The notes beneath the pieces were generated by a model. It had not been told where the DNA came from. It worked only from the letters and a program-made list of their open reading frames with translations, and made no database searches. Shown here in pieces: positions 7,672-17,329 of a stretch of 64,000 nt of DNA. The DNA lies in assembly GCA_015709595.1 (NCBI GenBank), contig CP054178.1, positions 2,361,205-2,425,204 of the forward strand, written 5' to 3'. The position numbers were made by a program, and so were the translations under genes. The DNA comes from Phycisphaeraceae bacterium (GTDB lineage Bacteria > Planctomycetota > Phycisphaerae > Phycisphaerales > SM1A02). Every line of letters begins with the position of its first letter. Position 1 is the stretch's first letter.

Positions 7672-10260
7672 ATGCGCGGCGGGGCTTGGATCATCGTGTT
7701 CGCGATGCTGGCGCTGATCGGCGCGGCGGCGGCGTGGCCCGCGGCGACGATGATCCATCTGGCGCTGGACACCCATCGCGCGGGAAGCGGCGGCGCGATG
7801 CACGGCGGCGCGTGGTCCGTCGTGTCCGTCGGGCTGGGGTGGGCTCTGGCCGCGGCGGGAGGCGCGGTGCTGGTCGGGTGGCTGCCCGGCGCGGCGCTGG
7901 CGCGGGCGTCGGCCCACGCACATGGCGGCATCGGCGTGCTCGCGGGCGCCATGCTGGTTCTGCCGATCCTCCTGCCCCCGCACGTTCACTTCTGGCTGTG
8001 GTGGCAGATGTGGGGGCCCGACGTGGCCTGGTTCGACTGGATTCGCCGCCTGGGCTTGGAGGTCTACGCACGACATGCGACGCTGTGGCTGGGTCTGGTT
8101 TCGTGGTCATGGCCCATCGGGGCGGCGTGCATCGCGGCGGCGCTTCGGGGGGCGTCGCCGTCCGTCCGTGATCACCTGCGGCTGGATGGCGCGGGCGTGC
8201 TGCGTCGATTGGCGTTCGACGCGCGGGCCGCATGGCGGGGCCTTCTCTGCGCGGTGCTGATCGTGTCGCTCTTCACGTTCAACAACACCACCAGCTTCGA
8301 CCTGGCGCAGGTGCGCACACTGGGGTACGAGCTGCGGGCGATGGACTCGACCGGGGCTTCGCCCGGAGCGATCGTGCGTTCCGCCTGGCCCGGCTACGCG
8401 GCGGCGATCGGGTGCGTCGCGGCGCTGGCGTGGATGGCGCGGCGACGCGGTGCGGATGAGAACGAGGCCCGGGAATCAGTCGCCGGTCGAGGACGATCCG
8501 CGACGCGCATCATCGCCATGCCATTCGTGATGCTCGCGTTTCTGCCCATCGTCGTGCTGCTGCTGTGGCGCGGGGGTGAGCTGATGGGCGGGGCCTCACT
8601 GCGTGGGTTCGAGCGACCTGTCATCAATACGGCTGGATTCGCCATACTCGGCGGCGCGGGGGCGGTGATCATCGCCTTGGGCGTGGGGGTGGCGGCATCA
8701 TCCGGCCCGCTTGTGAGACAACCGGCATCCGACGGCCGACAGCCGTCAGCCGACCGTCGAGAACCGACGACTCGCGCGCGACCACGCCGCCCACGGCTCG
8801 GTTGGCCGGGCCGCGTCGCACTGGGCGTGACCCTGCTGCTCTTCCTGGCGGCGTCGATTCCCGCCACGGCGGCGGCGGTGGCGTTCATCCAGTCGTTCAA
8901 TCGCGGGTGGGCGCAGGGGATCATCTATGGCACGCCGGTCGTGATGGTGCTGATGCTGCTGTCACGTTTCGGCTTCGTGGGCGCGATCGCGGGCCTGTGG
9001 GCGGCGTCATCCGAGGACGCCGATCTGCGCGCGATGCGCCGAATCGACGGCGCGGACACGTGGCGCGGCCTGTGGCTGGCGGGAAGGCCTCGCTGGATCG
9101 CGGCGGGCGCGGTGACGCTGTTCGTGACGTCGGCGCTCTCGATCGGCGAGGTGGAGGCGGTGTGGCGCGTGCAGCCGCCGGGGTATCCCACGGTGGCGCC
9201 CATCCTGCTCAACAACATGCACTACCAGCGGGATGACGTGGTGCTGCTGAGCATTGTCGTGCTGCTGGTCGTCGGGGGGGCGGCCGCCCTGGTGGCGGGT
9301 CGCGTGATCGGCGTGGGGCTGAGGCGGGCGGCCCCGTCCTGGGCGCTCCTGATCGTCTGTGCGGCGACGACGCTCGGCGGCTGCCGGGCCGATCCGGCGG
9401 AATCGAAGCCCATCAGGCCCGTGTTCGTGTTCGGCGAGCCGGGGGAGATTCTCGGGCAGTTCAACTATCCGCGGGCCATCGCGGCGGACCAGCGCCGGGG
9501 CGTGGTGTACATCATCGACCGCTCCGGGCGCGTGCAGCGATTCGGCGCGGATGGAACCCCCCAGAAGCAGTGGTACATGCCGGAGTACGACAACGGCTAC
9601 CCCACCGGGGTGACGGTGGCTCCGGACGGGCGTGTCTTCGTGGCGGATACGCACGAGTACCGCGTCTCCATCTTCGACCCGGAGGGCAACCTGCTGGGCG
9701 CCTTCGGCGAGTACGGCAGCGGACCGGGACAGTTCACCTTCCTCTGCGACATCGCCTTCGGGCGCGACGGACGGATCTACGTCGCCGAGTTCGGAGGCAA
9801 TGACCGCATTCAGGTGTTTGACGCGAACGGTGGATTCCTCTTCCAGTTCGGCTCCTTCGGCGCCGGACCGGGCGAGTTCAACCGACCCCAGTCGATGTGC
9901 TTCAACGCCGACGGAACGGAACTGTGGGTCGCGGACGCGTGCAACCACCGGCTGCAGGTGTTCGACCCCGAGGGGCGATTCCTGCGCACGGTGGGGAAAG
10001 TCGGAACCGGGCCGGGCGAATTCCGTTATCCTTACGGCGTGACGGTGCTGTCGGACGGTTCGCTGCTGGTGTGCGAGTTCGGAAACAGCCGACTGCAGGT
10101 GCTGGATGCCGCGGGGGCATCGAAGGCGCTGCTGGGCGAAAGCGGTTCCGGCGATGGGCAGCTGCTGGCGCCGTGGGGGGCGGCGGAGATACACGGTCGG
10201 TTGTTCGTGCTCGATTCCCGCAACAACCGCGTGCAGGTGATCGAAAGGCCTCAGGGGTAG
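7672..10260 (+). CDS. ABC permease fused to a six-repeat NHL beta-propeller
   Basis: An uninterrupted 862-codon frame. Residues 1 to ~555 are a two-half binding-protein-dependent permease of the FbpB type, with multiple membrane helices and EAA-like loops (LRLDGAGVLRRLAFDA and AMRRIDGADTWRGL). Residues ~583-862 hold six NHL repeats, typically GPGEFNRPQSM...VADACNHRLQVFDPEGRFL. Between them, residues ~556-571 read as a lipoprotein signal with the lipobox LGGC (Cys571). In-frame GTG codons at 9304 and 9313 could start the propeller separately, so it may be a true fusion or two nested products. A Pro/Arg-rich loop encoded by heptamer repeats lies at 8722-8770. Confidence 0.75.
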   Translation: MRGGAWIIVFAMLALIGAAAAWPAATMIHLALDTHRAGSGGAMHGGAWSVVSVGLGWALAAAGGAVLVGWLPGAALARASAHAHGGIGVLAGAMLVLPILLPPHVHFWLWWQMWGPDVAWFDWIRRLGLEVYARHATLWLGLVSWSWPIGAACIAAALRGASPSVRDHLRLDGAGVLRRLAFDARAAWRGLLCAVLIVSLFTFNNTTSFDLAQVRTLGYELRAMDSTGASPGAIVRSAWPGYAAAIGCVAALAWMARRRGADENEARESVAGRGRSATRIIAMPFVMLAFLPIVVLLLWRGGELMGGASLRGFERPVINTAGFAILGGAGAVIIALGVGVAASSGPLVRQPASDGRQPSADRREPTTRARPRRPRLGWPGRVALGVTLLLFLAASIPATAAAVAFIQSFNRGWAQGIIYGTPVVMVLMLLSRFGFVGAIAGLWAASSEDADLRAMRRIDGADTWRGLWLAGRPRWIAAGAVTLFVTSALSIGEVEAVWRVQPPGYPTVAPILLNNMHYQRDDVVLLSIVVLLVVGGAAALVAGRVIGVGLRRAAPSWALLIVCAATTLGGCRADPAESKPIRPVFVFGEPGEILGQFNYPRAIAADQRRGVVYIIDRSGRVQRFGADGTPQKQWYMPEYDNGYPTGVTVAPDGRVFVADTHEYRVSIFDPEGNLLGAFGEYGSGPGQFTFLCDIAFGRDGRIYVAEFGGNDRIQVFDANGGFLFQFGSFGAGPGEFNRPQSMCFNADGTELWVADACNHRLQVFDPEGRFLRTVGKVGTGPGEFRYPYGVTVLSDGSLLVCEFGNSRLQVLDAAGASKALLGESGSGDGQLLAPWGAAEIHGRLFVLDSRNNRVQVIERPQG
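8722..8770. repeat. Degenerate heptanucleotide repeat inside the permease gene
   Basis: Seven consecutive 7-mers read CCGGCAT, CCGACGG, CCGACAG, CCGTCAG, CCGACCG, TCGAGAA and CCGACGA, so the consensus is close to CCGACRG. They encode a disordered Pro/Arg/Ser-rich linker between the two permease halves. Total length is a multiple of 7, not of 3, so the repeat is not a protein-level repeat. Confidence 0.6.
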
Positions 10261-10263
10261 CTC

Positions 10264-13260
10264 ATGTTCGAGAACCTCTTCATCCGCTTCGAGCAACCGA
10301 CGTGGCTGGCGCTGTCGGCGCTGGTGCTGCCGATGTACCTGATCGCGCGGACTTCGCTGGGGGGGCTGTCGCCTCTCAAGACGCACGTGACGTTCGCAGT
10401 GCGGGCGATCGTGGTGGTGCTGCTGGCGGCGTCGCTGGCCGAGCCGACGTGGATGAAGAAGGGTGAAGGGCTGACGGTGGTGGTGATGATGGATCGCAGC
10501 CGCTCGGTGCCGCAGTACTTGCGCGACCGGGCGCTCGACTACATGAAGGTCGCCACCACGCTGCAGCGCAGGCCGGAGGATCGACTCGGGATCATCACGA
10601 TCGGCAAGGGAGCCGCGATCAGTTCGCTGCCCCATCGGTTCTCCTCGTTCGACAACTTCACGGACAACCTGGCGAGTGATGAGGCCACCACGCTGGCGGA
10701 GGGGCTTTCGCTGGCGCTGGCCACGGCGCCGCAGGACACGATGATCCGCTTCGTGCTCGTGTCCGACGGCAACGAGACGGACGGCCACGTGCTTGAAGCC
10801 GCCAAGGCCGCCCGGGCCAACGGCATTCCCATCGACGTGCTGCCGCTCACCTACGAGCACGGGCGCGAGGTGATCTTTGATCGGCTGGTGGCGCCGGCTC
10901 GCGTGCGCGAGGGTCAGGTGTCATCGCTTCGCATGGTGCTGCGGGCGCAGTCCGAGGTGACCGGCGTCCTCTCGCTCACCCAGAACGGCCTTCCGGTGGA
11001 TCTGGACCCGGAATCGCCTGGGGCGACGGTGCGGGTGCGTCTGCAGCCGGGGCTCAACTCGCGCAACATTCCGATCCTGTACAACGAGGCGGGGCCGCAG
11101 CAGTTCGAGGCGACGTTCGTTCCCGATGATCCGCAGGCGGACCTGATTGCTGAGAACAACCGCGCCGTGGCGGTGACGTTCGTGGGCGGCGAGGGCCGCG
11201 TGCTGATTCTCGCCGACTCCGAGGCCGACGCCGAGCCACTCGCCGCCGCGCTGCGGGCCAGCGACCTGTCAGTGCGCACCGAGCAGGCGTCGTACCTCGA
11301 CAGCATCGTCACGCTGGGGGGGTACGACGCGGTCATCATGATGGACCAGCACCGGCGCGATTACACCACCGAGCAGGACAAGTGGCTGCACGACTACGTG
11401 CATGACCTGGGCGGGGGCCTGCTCGTGCTGGGCGGGCCGCAGGCGTTCGGCAACGGGGGGTGGATCAGTTCGCAGGTGGAAAAGGCGTTGCCGGTGAAGC
11501 TGGACCCGCCCCAGACCATGCAGCGGCAACTGGGCGCGCTGTGCCTCATCATGCACTCGTGCGAGATGCCGCAGGCCAACTTCTGGGGGCAGAAGGTCGC
11601 CATCTCCGCCATCGAGGCGCTCAGCAGCCAGGACTACGTGGGGATTCTTGACTACAACTGGAACGCGGGCGGGGTGGTGTGGGAGTACGGCCCCGCGCCG
11701 GCGGGCGACAAGAGCCGCCCCATCGCCGCCGCCCAGAAGATGCCCGTCGGCGATATGCCGGACTTCCAGTCCGCCATGCAACTGGCGTACGACGGCATGG
11801 CGCCGCTCAACGCCAACAAGCACTGCATCATCATTTCGGACGGCGACCCCAGTCCGCCCAGTCAGGCGCTGCTGGACCAGTTCGTGGCCGCCAAGATCAC
11901 CGTGACCACGGTGCTGATCGCGGGTCACGGCGGTCCCACCACGATGCAGACCATCGCCAACGTGACGGGCGGCAACTTCTACAACGTCACCAATCCGCGC
12001 AATCTGCCGGAGATCTTCATTTCCGAGTCGCGCATCGTCGCCCGGTCGCTCACCGTCGAGGGTGACGAGTACATTCCCACCCTGCAGAATCCGCTGGTCG
12101 AACCGATCCGCGGCTTCCGCGATCTGCCCTCGGTGGACGGCTATGTGCTCACCGCGCCCAAGGAAGGGCTGGCCGAGATCGCATTCGTATCCGACAAGCA
12201 TGGCGATCCGATCTACGCCTCGTGGAACTACGGCATCGGCAAGGCCATTGCATTCACGCCCGACCTGACGGGGCGGTGGGGGGGCCGCTGGGTCGGGTGG
12301 GACCGGTTCAAGGGCTTCTGGGATCAATCTGTGCGCTGGGCGATGCGGCCCGTCAGCCCGTCCAACATGACGGTCAACACGCGGCTGGAAGGCGAGCGCG
12401 CCATCATCGAGGTCGAGGCCTTCGACAAGGACTCCAACTTTGAGAACTTCCTCACCAGCAGCGCCGCGGTGCTGGGTCCGGACGGTACGGCGCCTCTCGC
12501 TCTGCAGCAGGTGGGTCCGGGACGGTACCGGGGCGAGTTCGACGCGGCGGAGGCCGGCGCCTACCTCGTCAACATGCACTTCCGCAAGGGAGGCGAGATC
12601 GTCGGCAACATGCAGGCGGCGGTGAACGTGCCCTACTCGCGCGAGTTCCGGGCCATCCGGGATGACTCCGCCCGCCTGGTGCAGGTGGCGGAAATGACCG
12701 GCGGACGTGTGCTGCGCGACCAGCCGCAACTGGCCGACCTGTGGAACCGCGACGGGCTGGAGCCGCGCCGCAGCCACAAGCCCATCTGGGATCTGCTGGC
12801 CATCATCGCCGCCTCGATCTTCCTGGTCGATGTAGCGGGAAGGCGGCTGGCCATCGGCATCGCGGAAGTGCGTCAGACGCTGCGCAAGATGCTCGGCAGG
12901 CGGGGCGACGTGGCCGAGGACACCGTGGCCGCGTGGAAGCGCGCCCGCGAGCAGGTGGCCCATCGCAAGCAGCCCGGCGGTCCGACCGAACCGGCGGCTG
13001 CGGCGCGAGACATTCCGGTGGAGGATCGCACCGTCAAGTTCGAAGCCAGCGAACAGGATCGCGGCAAGGCGATCGACGTGGGCGCAGACGTGGCGGCGTC
13101 AGGTGTTCCGTCCGATCGACCCGCGGCGCCCAGGCGCCGTCCGGTGGCGGAGAAGCCCGATCCGACGGATGAAGGCGACTTCACCTCGCGCCTGCTGGCG
13201 GCCAAACGTCGCGCCCGTGAGCAGCAGAAGGGTGAGAGCGATGGAGGCGTCCATGGCTGA
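10264..13260 (+). CDS. Large VWA membrane protein with glutamine-amidotransferase-like domain
   Basis: 998 residues. Two membrane segments near residues 15-32 and 40-58 precede a VWA domain with MIDAS-like DRSRS (residues 77-81). A class-I-glutamine-amidotransferase-like region (GGLLVLGGPQAFGNGGW) follows, then a second VWA-like stretch around IIISDGDPSPP, a membrane helix near residue 860 and a charged tail. This is the architecture of the BatA/YegL-related VWA proteins found beside MoxR in Planctomycetota. It lies 3 nt after the NHL fusion gene and overlaps the MoxR gene. It probably acts as a membrane-anchored adaptor for the MoxR ATPase. Confidence 0.75.
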   Translation: MFENLFIRFEQPTWLALSALVLPMYLIARTSLGGLSPLKTHVTFAVRAIVVVLLAASLAEPTWMKKGEGLTVVVMMDRSRSVPQYLRDRALDYMKVATTLQRRPEDRLGIITIGKGAAISSLPHRFSSFDNFTDNLASDEATTLAEGLSLALATAPQDTMIRFVLVSDGNETDGHVLEAAKAARANGIPIDVLPLTYEHGREVIFDRLVAPARVREGQVSSLRMVLRAQSEVTGVLSLTQNGLPVDLDPESPGATVRVRLQPGLNSRNIPILYNEAGPQQFEATFVPDDPQADLIAENNRAVAVTFVGGEGRVLILADSEADAEPLAAALRASDLSVRTEQASYLDSIVTLGGYDAVIMMDQHRRDYTTEQDKWLHDYVHDLGGGLLVLGGPQAFGNGGWISSQVEKALPVKLDPPQTMQRQLGALCLIMHSCEMPQANFWGQKVAISAIEALSSQDYVGILDYNWNAGGVVWEYGPAPAGDKSRPIAAAQKMPVGDMPDFQSAMQLAYDGMAPLNANKHCIIISDGDPSPPSQALLDQFVAAKITVTTVLIAGHGGPTTMQTIANVTGGNFYNVTNPRNLPEIFISESRIVARSLTVEGDEYIPTLQNPLVEPIRGFRDLPSVDGYVLTAPKEGLAEIAFVSDKHGDPIYASWNYGIGKAIAFTPDLTGRWGGRWVGWDRFKGFWDQSVRWAMRPVSPSNMTVNTRLEGERAIIEVEAFDKDSNFENFLTSSAAVLGPDGTAPLALQQVGPGRYRGEFDAAEAGAYLVNMHFRKGGEIVGNMQAAVNVPYSREFRAIRDDSARLVQVAEMTGGRVLRDQPQLADLWNRDGLEPRRSHKPIWDLLAIIAASIFLVDVAGRRLAIGIAEVRQTLRKMLGRRGDVAEDTVAAWKRAREQVAHRKQPGGPTEPAAAARDIPVEDRTVKFEASEQDRGKAIDVGADVAASGVPSDRPAAPRRRPVAEKPDPTDEGDFTSRLLAAKRRAREQQKGESDGGVHG

Positions 13261-14371
13261 GATCGCCACGCGCCCACAGGCCGGCCATCCCCGATCCGGG
13301 TCAGCCGTGCCGACCATGGTGAATCTTCCCACGCTGGACGCCTCGCTTGACGACGTGGCGGCGGTGCGCTCCAACTGCGCCGCCTTCCGCGACCTGTATG
13401 CGCGACTGAAGCAGGCCATCGCCACCGTCATCGTGGGGCAGGAAGAGGTCGTGGACCTGGTGCTCACCGCACTCTTCGCGGATGGTCACGTGCTGCTCGA
13501 AGGCGTGCCGGGGCTGGGCAAGACGCTGCTCATCCGCACGCTGGGCGAGGCGCTCACGCTCCGGTTCAGCCGCATCCAGTTCACGCCCGACCTGATGCCC
13601 GCCGACATCACGGGCACGAGCATCGTGCTGGAGGATGAGTCCACCGGACGGCGTGAGTTCCAGTTCCGACCGGGTCCCATCTTCAGCCAGTTGCTGCTGG
13701 CGGACGAGATCAACCGCGCCACGCCCAAGAGCCAGGCGGCTCTGCTCGAAGCCATGCAGGAACGATCGGTCACCATCGCGGGCCGCACGCACCCGCTGGA
13801 GCGGCCGTTCTTCGTGATGGCCACGCAGAACCCCATCGAGCAGGAGGGCACCTACCCGCTGCCCGAGGCGCAGCTCGACCGCTTCCTCTTCAAGGTGGTG
13901 GTGCCCTCCACCACGCGGCCGGAGATGAACGAGATTCTCCGCCGCACCACGACCACGCACGCCGCCCACGCCGCGCCCGTGCTGGACGGACCGCACATTT
14001 TGCAGGCGCAGCGGCTGGCCCGTCGGGTGGTGGCGGCTCCGCACGTGCAGGACTACGCCATCCGGCTGGTGCTGGCGACGCATCCGGGCGGGACGTACGC
14101 GCATCCGGACCTGTCGCGCGTGATTCGCGTGGGCGTCAGCCCCCGGGGGGCGCAGGCGCTCATCGCCGGCGCCAAGGTGCGGGCCTTGATCGACGGGCGA
14201 TACGCCATCGCCTTCCGCGATGTGCAGGCCGTGGCCCACGCCGCCCTGCGGCACCGCATCATCCGGAGTTTCGAGGCCGAGGCGGAAGGGCTGACCACGG
14301 ACGACATCGTGGATCGGTTGATCGACCTGGTTCCCGTCGAACCTGTCATCGCGACAAGCCAACAGTCATGA
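13253..14371 (+). CDS. MoxR-family AAA+ ATPase
   Basis: 372 residues with Walker A GVPGLGKT (84-91), Walker B LLLADE (147-152), the MoxR signature INRATPKSQAALLEAMQE, sensor region MATQNPIEQEGTYPLPEAQL and a C-terminal lid. MoxR ATPases act as chaperones that activate or assemble complexes together with VWA proteins. The start at 13253 is favoured by GGAGG at 13243-13247; an ATG at 13241 is an alternative. It overlaps the upstream VWA gene by 8 nt and the DUF58 gene by 4 nt. Confidence 0.9.
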   Translation: MAEIATRPQAGHPRSGSAVPTMVNLPTLDASLDDVAAVRSNCAAFRDLYARLKQAIATVIVGQEEVVDLVLTALFADGHVLLEGVPGLGKTLLIRTLGEALTLRFSRIQFTPDLMPADITGTSIVLEDESTGRREFQFRPGPIFSQLLLADEINRATPKSQAALLEAMQERSVTIAGRTHPLERPFFVMATQNPIEQEGTYPLPEAQLDRFLFKVVVPSTTRPEMNEILRRTTTTHAAHAAPVLDGPHILQAQRLARRVVAAPHVQDYAIRLVLATHPGGTYAHPDLSRVIRVGVSPRGAQALIAGAKVRALIDGRYAIAFRDVQAVAHAALRHRIIRSFEAEAEGLTTDDIVDRLIDLVPVEPVIATSQQS

Positions 14372-15297
14372 CCACCTTCTCTCCAGCCGCCGCAACCCGT
14401 CCGCGTCGCGTGGACGACCTGATCGACAGCCGCCTCATGGCGCGGCTGGATCAGCTGGATGTCGTCTCGCGCAAGATTTTCGCCGGCAAACTGCAGGGAG
14501 AGCGGCGCAGCAAGAAGCGCGGGGTGAGCGTGGAGTTCGCGGATTACCGCCACTACACCCACGGCGATGACTTGCGCTTCGTGGACTGGAACATCTACGC
14601 CCGGCTCGACCGGCTCTTCCTCAAGATTTTCCTGGAGGAGGAGGATCTGTCTCTCATCCTCGCCATCGACGGCAGCGCCTCGATGGACTGGGGCAACCCC
14701 AACAAGTTCATCTTCTGCCAGCGGCTGGCCATGGCCCTGGGCTACATCGGGCTGTGCAATCACAACCGCGTCACGCTCTGCACGTTCTCCGGCGGGGGGC
14801 TGAACCGGCTGCCCAACCTGCGCGGCCGGCGCCGCGTGCAGGAAATGGGAAAGTGGATTCTTGATCAGTCGCCGGGCGGCCCCAGCCGGTTCGACGACTC
14901 GATGAAGACGCTGGCCCTCACCCGTCAGGGCAAGGGTGTCATGGTCATCCTGAGCGACTTCATGTTCAAGGAGGGGTACGAGAAGGGCCTCAAGTTCCTC
15001 GCCGGCGGCGGGTACGACACCTTCGCCCTGCAGGTGCTCAGCCCCGAGGAGATCGACCCAGGCAGGCACGGAATCACGGGCGACCTCCGTCTCACCGACG
15101 TCGAGGATGAGGACGTGGCGGAGGTCACCGTCAGCGCGGCCCTGCTCAAGCGGTACAAGGAAAACCTGGATGCCTATTGCGGCAAACTGCGCGAGTACTG
15201 CGTCCGCCGCAACATGATGCACCTGACCATCGACACGTCCATCGATCTCGACGTGCTGCTGCTGGATTACCTTCGCAAGCGGGGACTGCTGCGATGA
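14368..15297 (+). CDS. DUF58 protein (MoxR-associated VWA-like)
   Basis: 309 residues with the DUF58 core: HGDDLRFVDWNIYARLDRL, then KIFLEEEDLSLILAIDGSAS. DGSAS is a VWA-type metal site, so the protein is probably a VWA-like adaptor in the cytoplasm. It starts with an ATGA overlap with moxR and ends in an ATGA overlap with the next gene, which indicates coupled translation. DUF58 proteins are almost always neighbours of MoxR and BatA-type genes, as here. Confidence 0.88.
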   Translation: MTTFSPAAATRPRRVDDLIDSRLMARLDQLDVVSRKIFAGKLQGERRSKKRGVSVEFADYRHYTHGDDLRFVDWNIYARLDRLFLKIFLEEEDLSLILAIDGSASMDWGNPNKFIFCQRLAMALGYIGLCNHNRVTLCTFSGGGLNRLPNLRGRRRVQEMGKWILDQSPGGPSRFDDSMKTLALTRQGKGVMVILSDFMFKEGYEKGLKFLAGGGYDTFALQVLSPEEIDPGRHGITGDLRLTDVEDEDVAEVTVSAALLKRYKENLDAYCGKLREYCVRRNMMHLTIDTSIDLDVLLLDYLRKRGLLR

Positions 15298-17324
15298 GCG
15301 GGATCAACCTGATCGATCCGGTGGCGGGGGGTGTGCTGGCGGCGTCGGTCATTCCGCCGCTGATCCTGCTGTACTTCCTGAAGCTCCGCCGGCGGCAGCG
15401 GGTCATCTCCTGCACGCTGCTGTGGAAGAAGTCCATCGAGGATCTGCGCGCCAACGCGCCCTTCCAGAAACTGCGCAAGAGTCTGCTGCTCTTCCTGCAA
15501 CTCCTCGCCCTGGCGCTGCTGGCTCTGGCGATCATGCAGCCGCAGCTCAAGTCGGGTCGGCGCACGGGCGGGCGGGTCATCATCATGATCGACAACTCCG
15601 CCTCCATGTCGGCCACCGACCTGGAAGGCGGGCGCAGCCGACTCGATGACGCCAAGGACAAGGCCAGGCGCCTGGTCGAGGCCATGCAGTCCGGGGGCCT
15701 CTTCGGCGGGACGGCGGATGAGTGCATGGTCATCGCCTTCAACGAGAAGGCGGAGGTGCTCTGCAACTTCACCACCGCGCGTCAGCCCCTGCTGCGGGCC
15801 ATCGACGCCGTGCGGCCCACCGACCGGCGCACCGCCATCGATGACGCCCTCAAGCTGGCCCGCGCCCACACCACCATCACCGACCCGGACAACGAGCAGC
15901 TCGTGATGGAAGGCAAGCCCGGCACGATCGAACTGTTCTCCGACGGGGCCATCGCCGACTTCCAGCGACAGGTGCGTCGGGGTGAAACACTCAACTTCTA
16001 TCCCATCGGCGCGCCCGACGCCGACAACGTGGCCTTCTCCAGCGTGGCGGCGGAGAGGCCATACGACAGTCCCGCCGCCATCCAGGTCTTCGCCGGGCTG
16101 GTGAACTTCAACCAGACGGGCGTTGAATGCACGGTGCAGATGTCCGTCAACGGCGACAGCAACGTGGGATGGATCCGCGTGGTTCGCATGGAGGCCGCCA
16201 CGATCGACGCCTCCACGGGTCAGCTCGTGCCGGGGCGCAGCAACGTGGTTTTCGGCCCCTTCGAGCAGCCCGCGGCGGCGGTCATCGAAGTCGCCAACCT
16301 GCGGCAGGACGACCTGGCGGTGGACAATACCGCGTGGCTGGTCACGCCTCCCGCCAAGGCCTTGCGCACCGCGGTCGTGGCGCCGCAGTTGTCGCTCACG
16401 CACGACGCCTTCGCGGGCATGAAACTGCTGCAGACCAGCGACACCCTTTCCGGCGAACAGTTCGATGCGCTCGCAGCGGGTGGAAGCGGCGGAAGTGGTG
16501 GAGGCGGGGGGGCGGAACGCTACGACGTCATCATCATCGACCAGCACGAACCCAGATCCCTTCCGCCCGGCCGCTATATCAACCTCGGCTCGCGTCTGCC
16601 GATTGAGGCGCTCGCGATGGGAGAGCCGGTCGAGGGCTTCGAGATCGCAGACTGGACCCGTGAGCATCCCATCATGCAGCACGTCAACCTCGACAACCTG
16701 CTGATCCGGTCGCTCCGCCCGCTGGTCTCCGCCGACCGGGTGCGCGTGCTGGTCGAGGCCGGCAGCGGCACGCTCTCCGCGCCGGCCATTGTGGAGTACA
16801 CCGCCGGCGGCGTCCAGATCATCCACCTCACCTTCCGGCCCGTGGAGACCAACTGGTTCTGGCACCCGAGCTGGGTGATGTTCATGGTCAACACCATCGA
16901 GTACCTGGGCTTGAGCGGGTCGGCGACGACCGAGCGCACGCTCTCGCCCGGCGATCCCATCATCACGCGGCTGCCCGCCGGCGCGACGGAGGTCCGCCTG
17001 CGAACGCCTGACGGCGCGTCGCACGGGCTGTCTCCGGACGACTTGAACGAGGTTTCCTGGGGACGCACCGATCGAGCCGGCTTCTACGACATCACGTGGA
17101 AAGCGGGCGGCGCGGACGGCAGCCGCCGCTTCGCCGTCAATCTGCTGGATGAGCCGGAGTCGCACATCACGCCGCGAACCGAACTGAAGTGGGGCGACGA
17201 GAAGGTCACGGGCGAGGGAGCCGCCGGCGGGCTGCAGACGCCGCTCTGGCCCTTCGCGATCGGCGTGTGTCTGCTGGTGCTGCTGCTGGAATGGTGGGTC
17301 TACCACCGGCGCGGGTACCGCTGA
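15294..17324 (+). CDS. BatA-like membrane VWA protein
   Basis: 676 residues. The N-terminal BatA-type region has membrane helices near 13-29 and 63-81, followed by a VWA domain with DNSAS at residues 100-104. A middle beta-rich part contains a glycine linker (GGSGGSGGGGG, around 393-404) and a second alpha/beta domain. The last helix (about 648-666) leaves a short basic cytoplasmic tail (YHRRGYR). It is the last gene of the MoxR run and ends 5 nt before the convergent feoB. Confidence 0.82.
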   Translation: MSGINLIDPVAGGVLAASVIPPLILLYFLKLRRRQRVISCTLLWKKSIEDLRANAPFQKLRKSLLLFLQLLALALLALAIMQPQLKSGRRTGGRVIIMIDNSASMSATDLEGGRSRLDDAKDKARRLVEAMQSGGLFGGTADECMVIAFNEKAEVLCNFTTARQPLLRAIDAVRPTDRRTAIDDALKLARAHTTITDPDNEQLVMEGKPGTIELFSDGAIADFQRQVRRGETLNFYPIGAPDADNVAFSSVAAERPYDSPAAIQVFAGLVNFNQTGVECTVQMSVNGDSNVGWIRVVRMEAATIDASTGQLVPGRSNVVFGPFEQPAAAVIEVANLRQDDLAVDNTAWLVTPPAKALRTAVVAPQLSLTHDAFAGMKLLQTSDTLSGEQFDALAAGGSGGSGGGGGAERYDVIIIDQHEPRSLPPGRYINLGSRLPIEALAMGEPVEGFEIADWTREHPIMQHVNLDNLLIRSLRPLVSADRVRVLVEAGSGTLSAPAIVEYTAGGVQIIHLTFRPVETNWFWHPSWVMFMVNTIEYLGLSGSATTERTLSPGDPIITRLPAGATEVRLRTPDGASHGLSPDDLNEVSWGRTDRAGFYDITWKAGGADGSRRFAVNLLDEPESHITPRTELKWGDEKVTGEGAAGGLQTPLWPFAIGVCLLVLLLEWWVYHRRGYR

Positions 17325-17329
17325 CGGCG

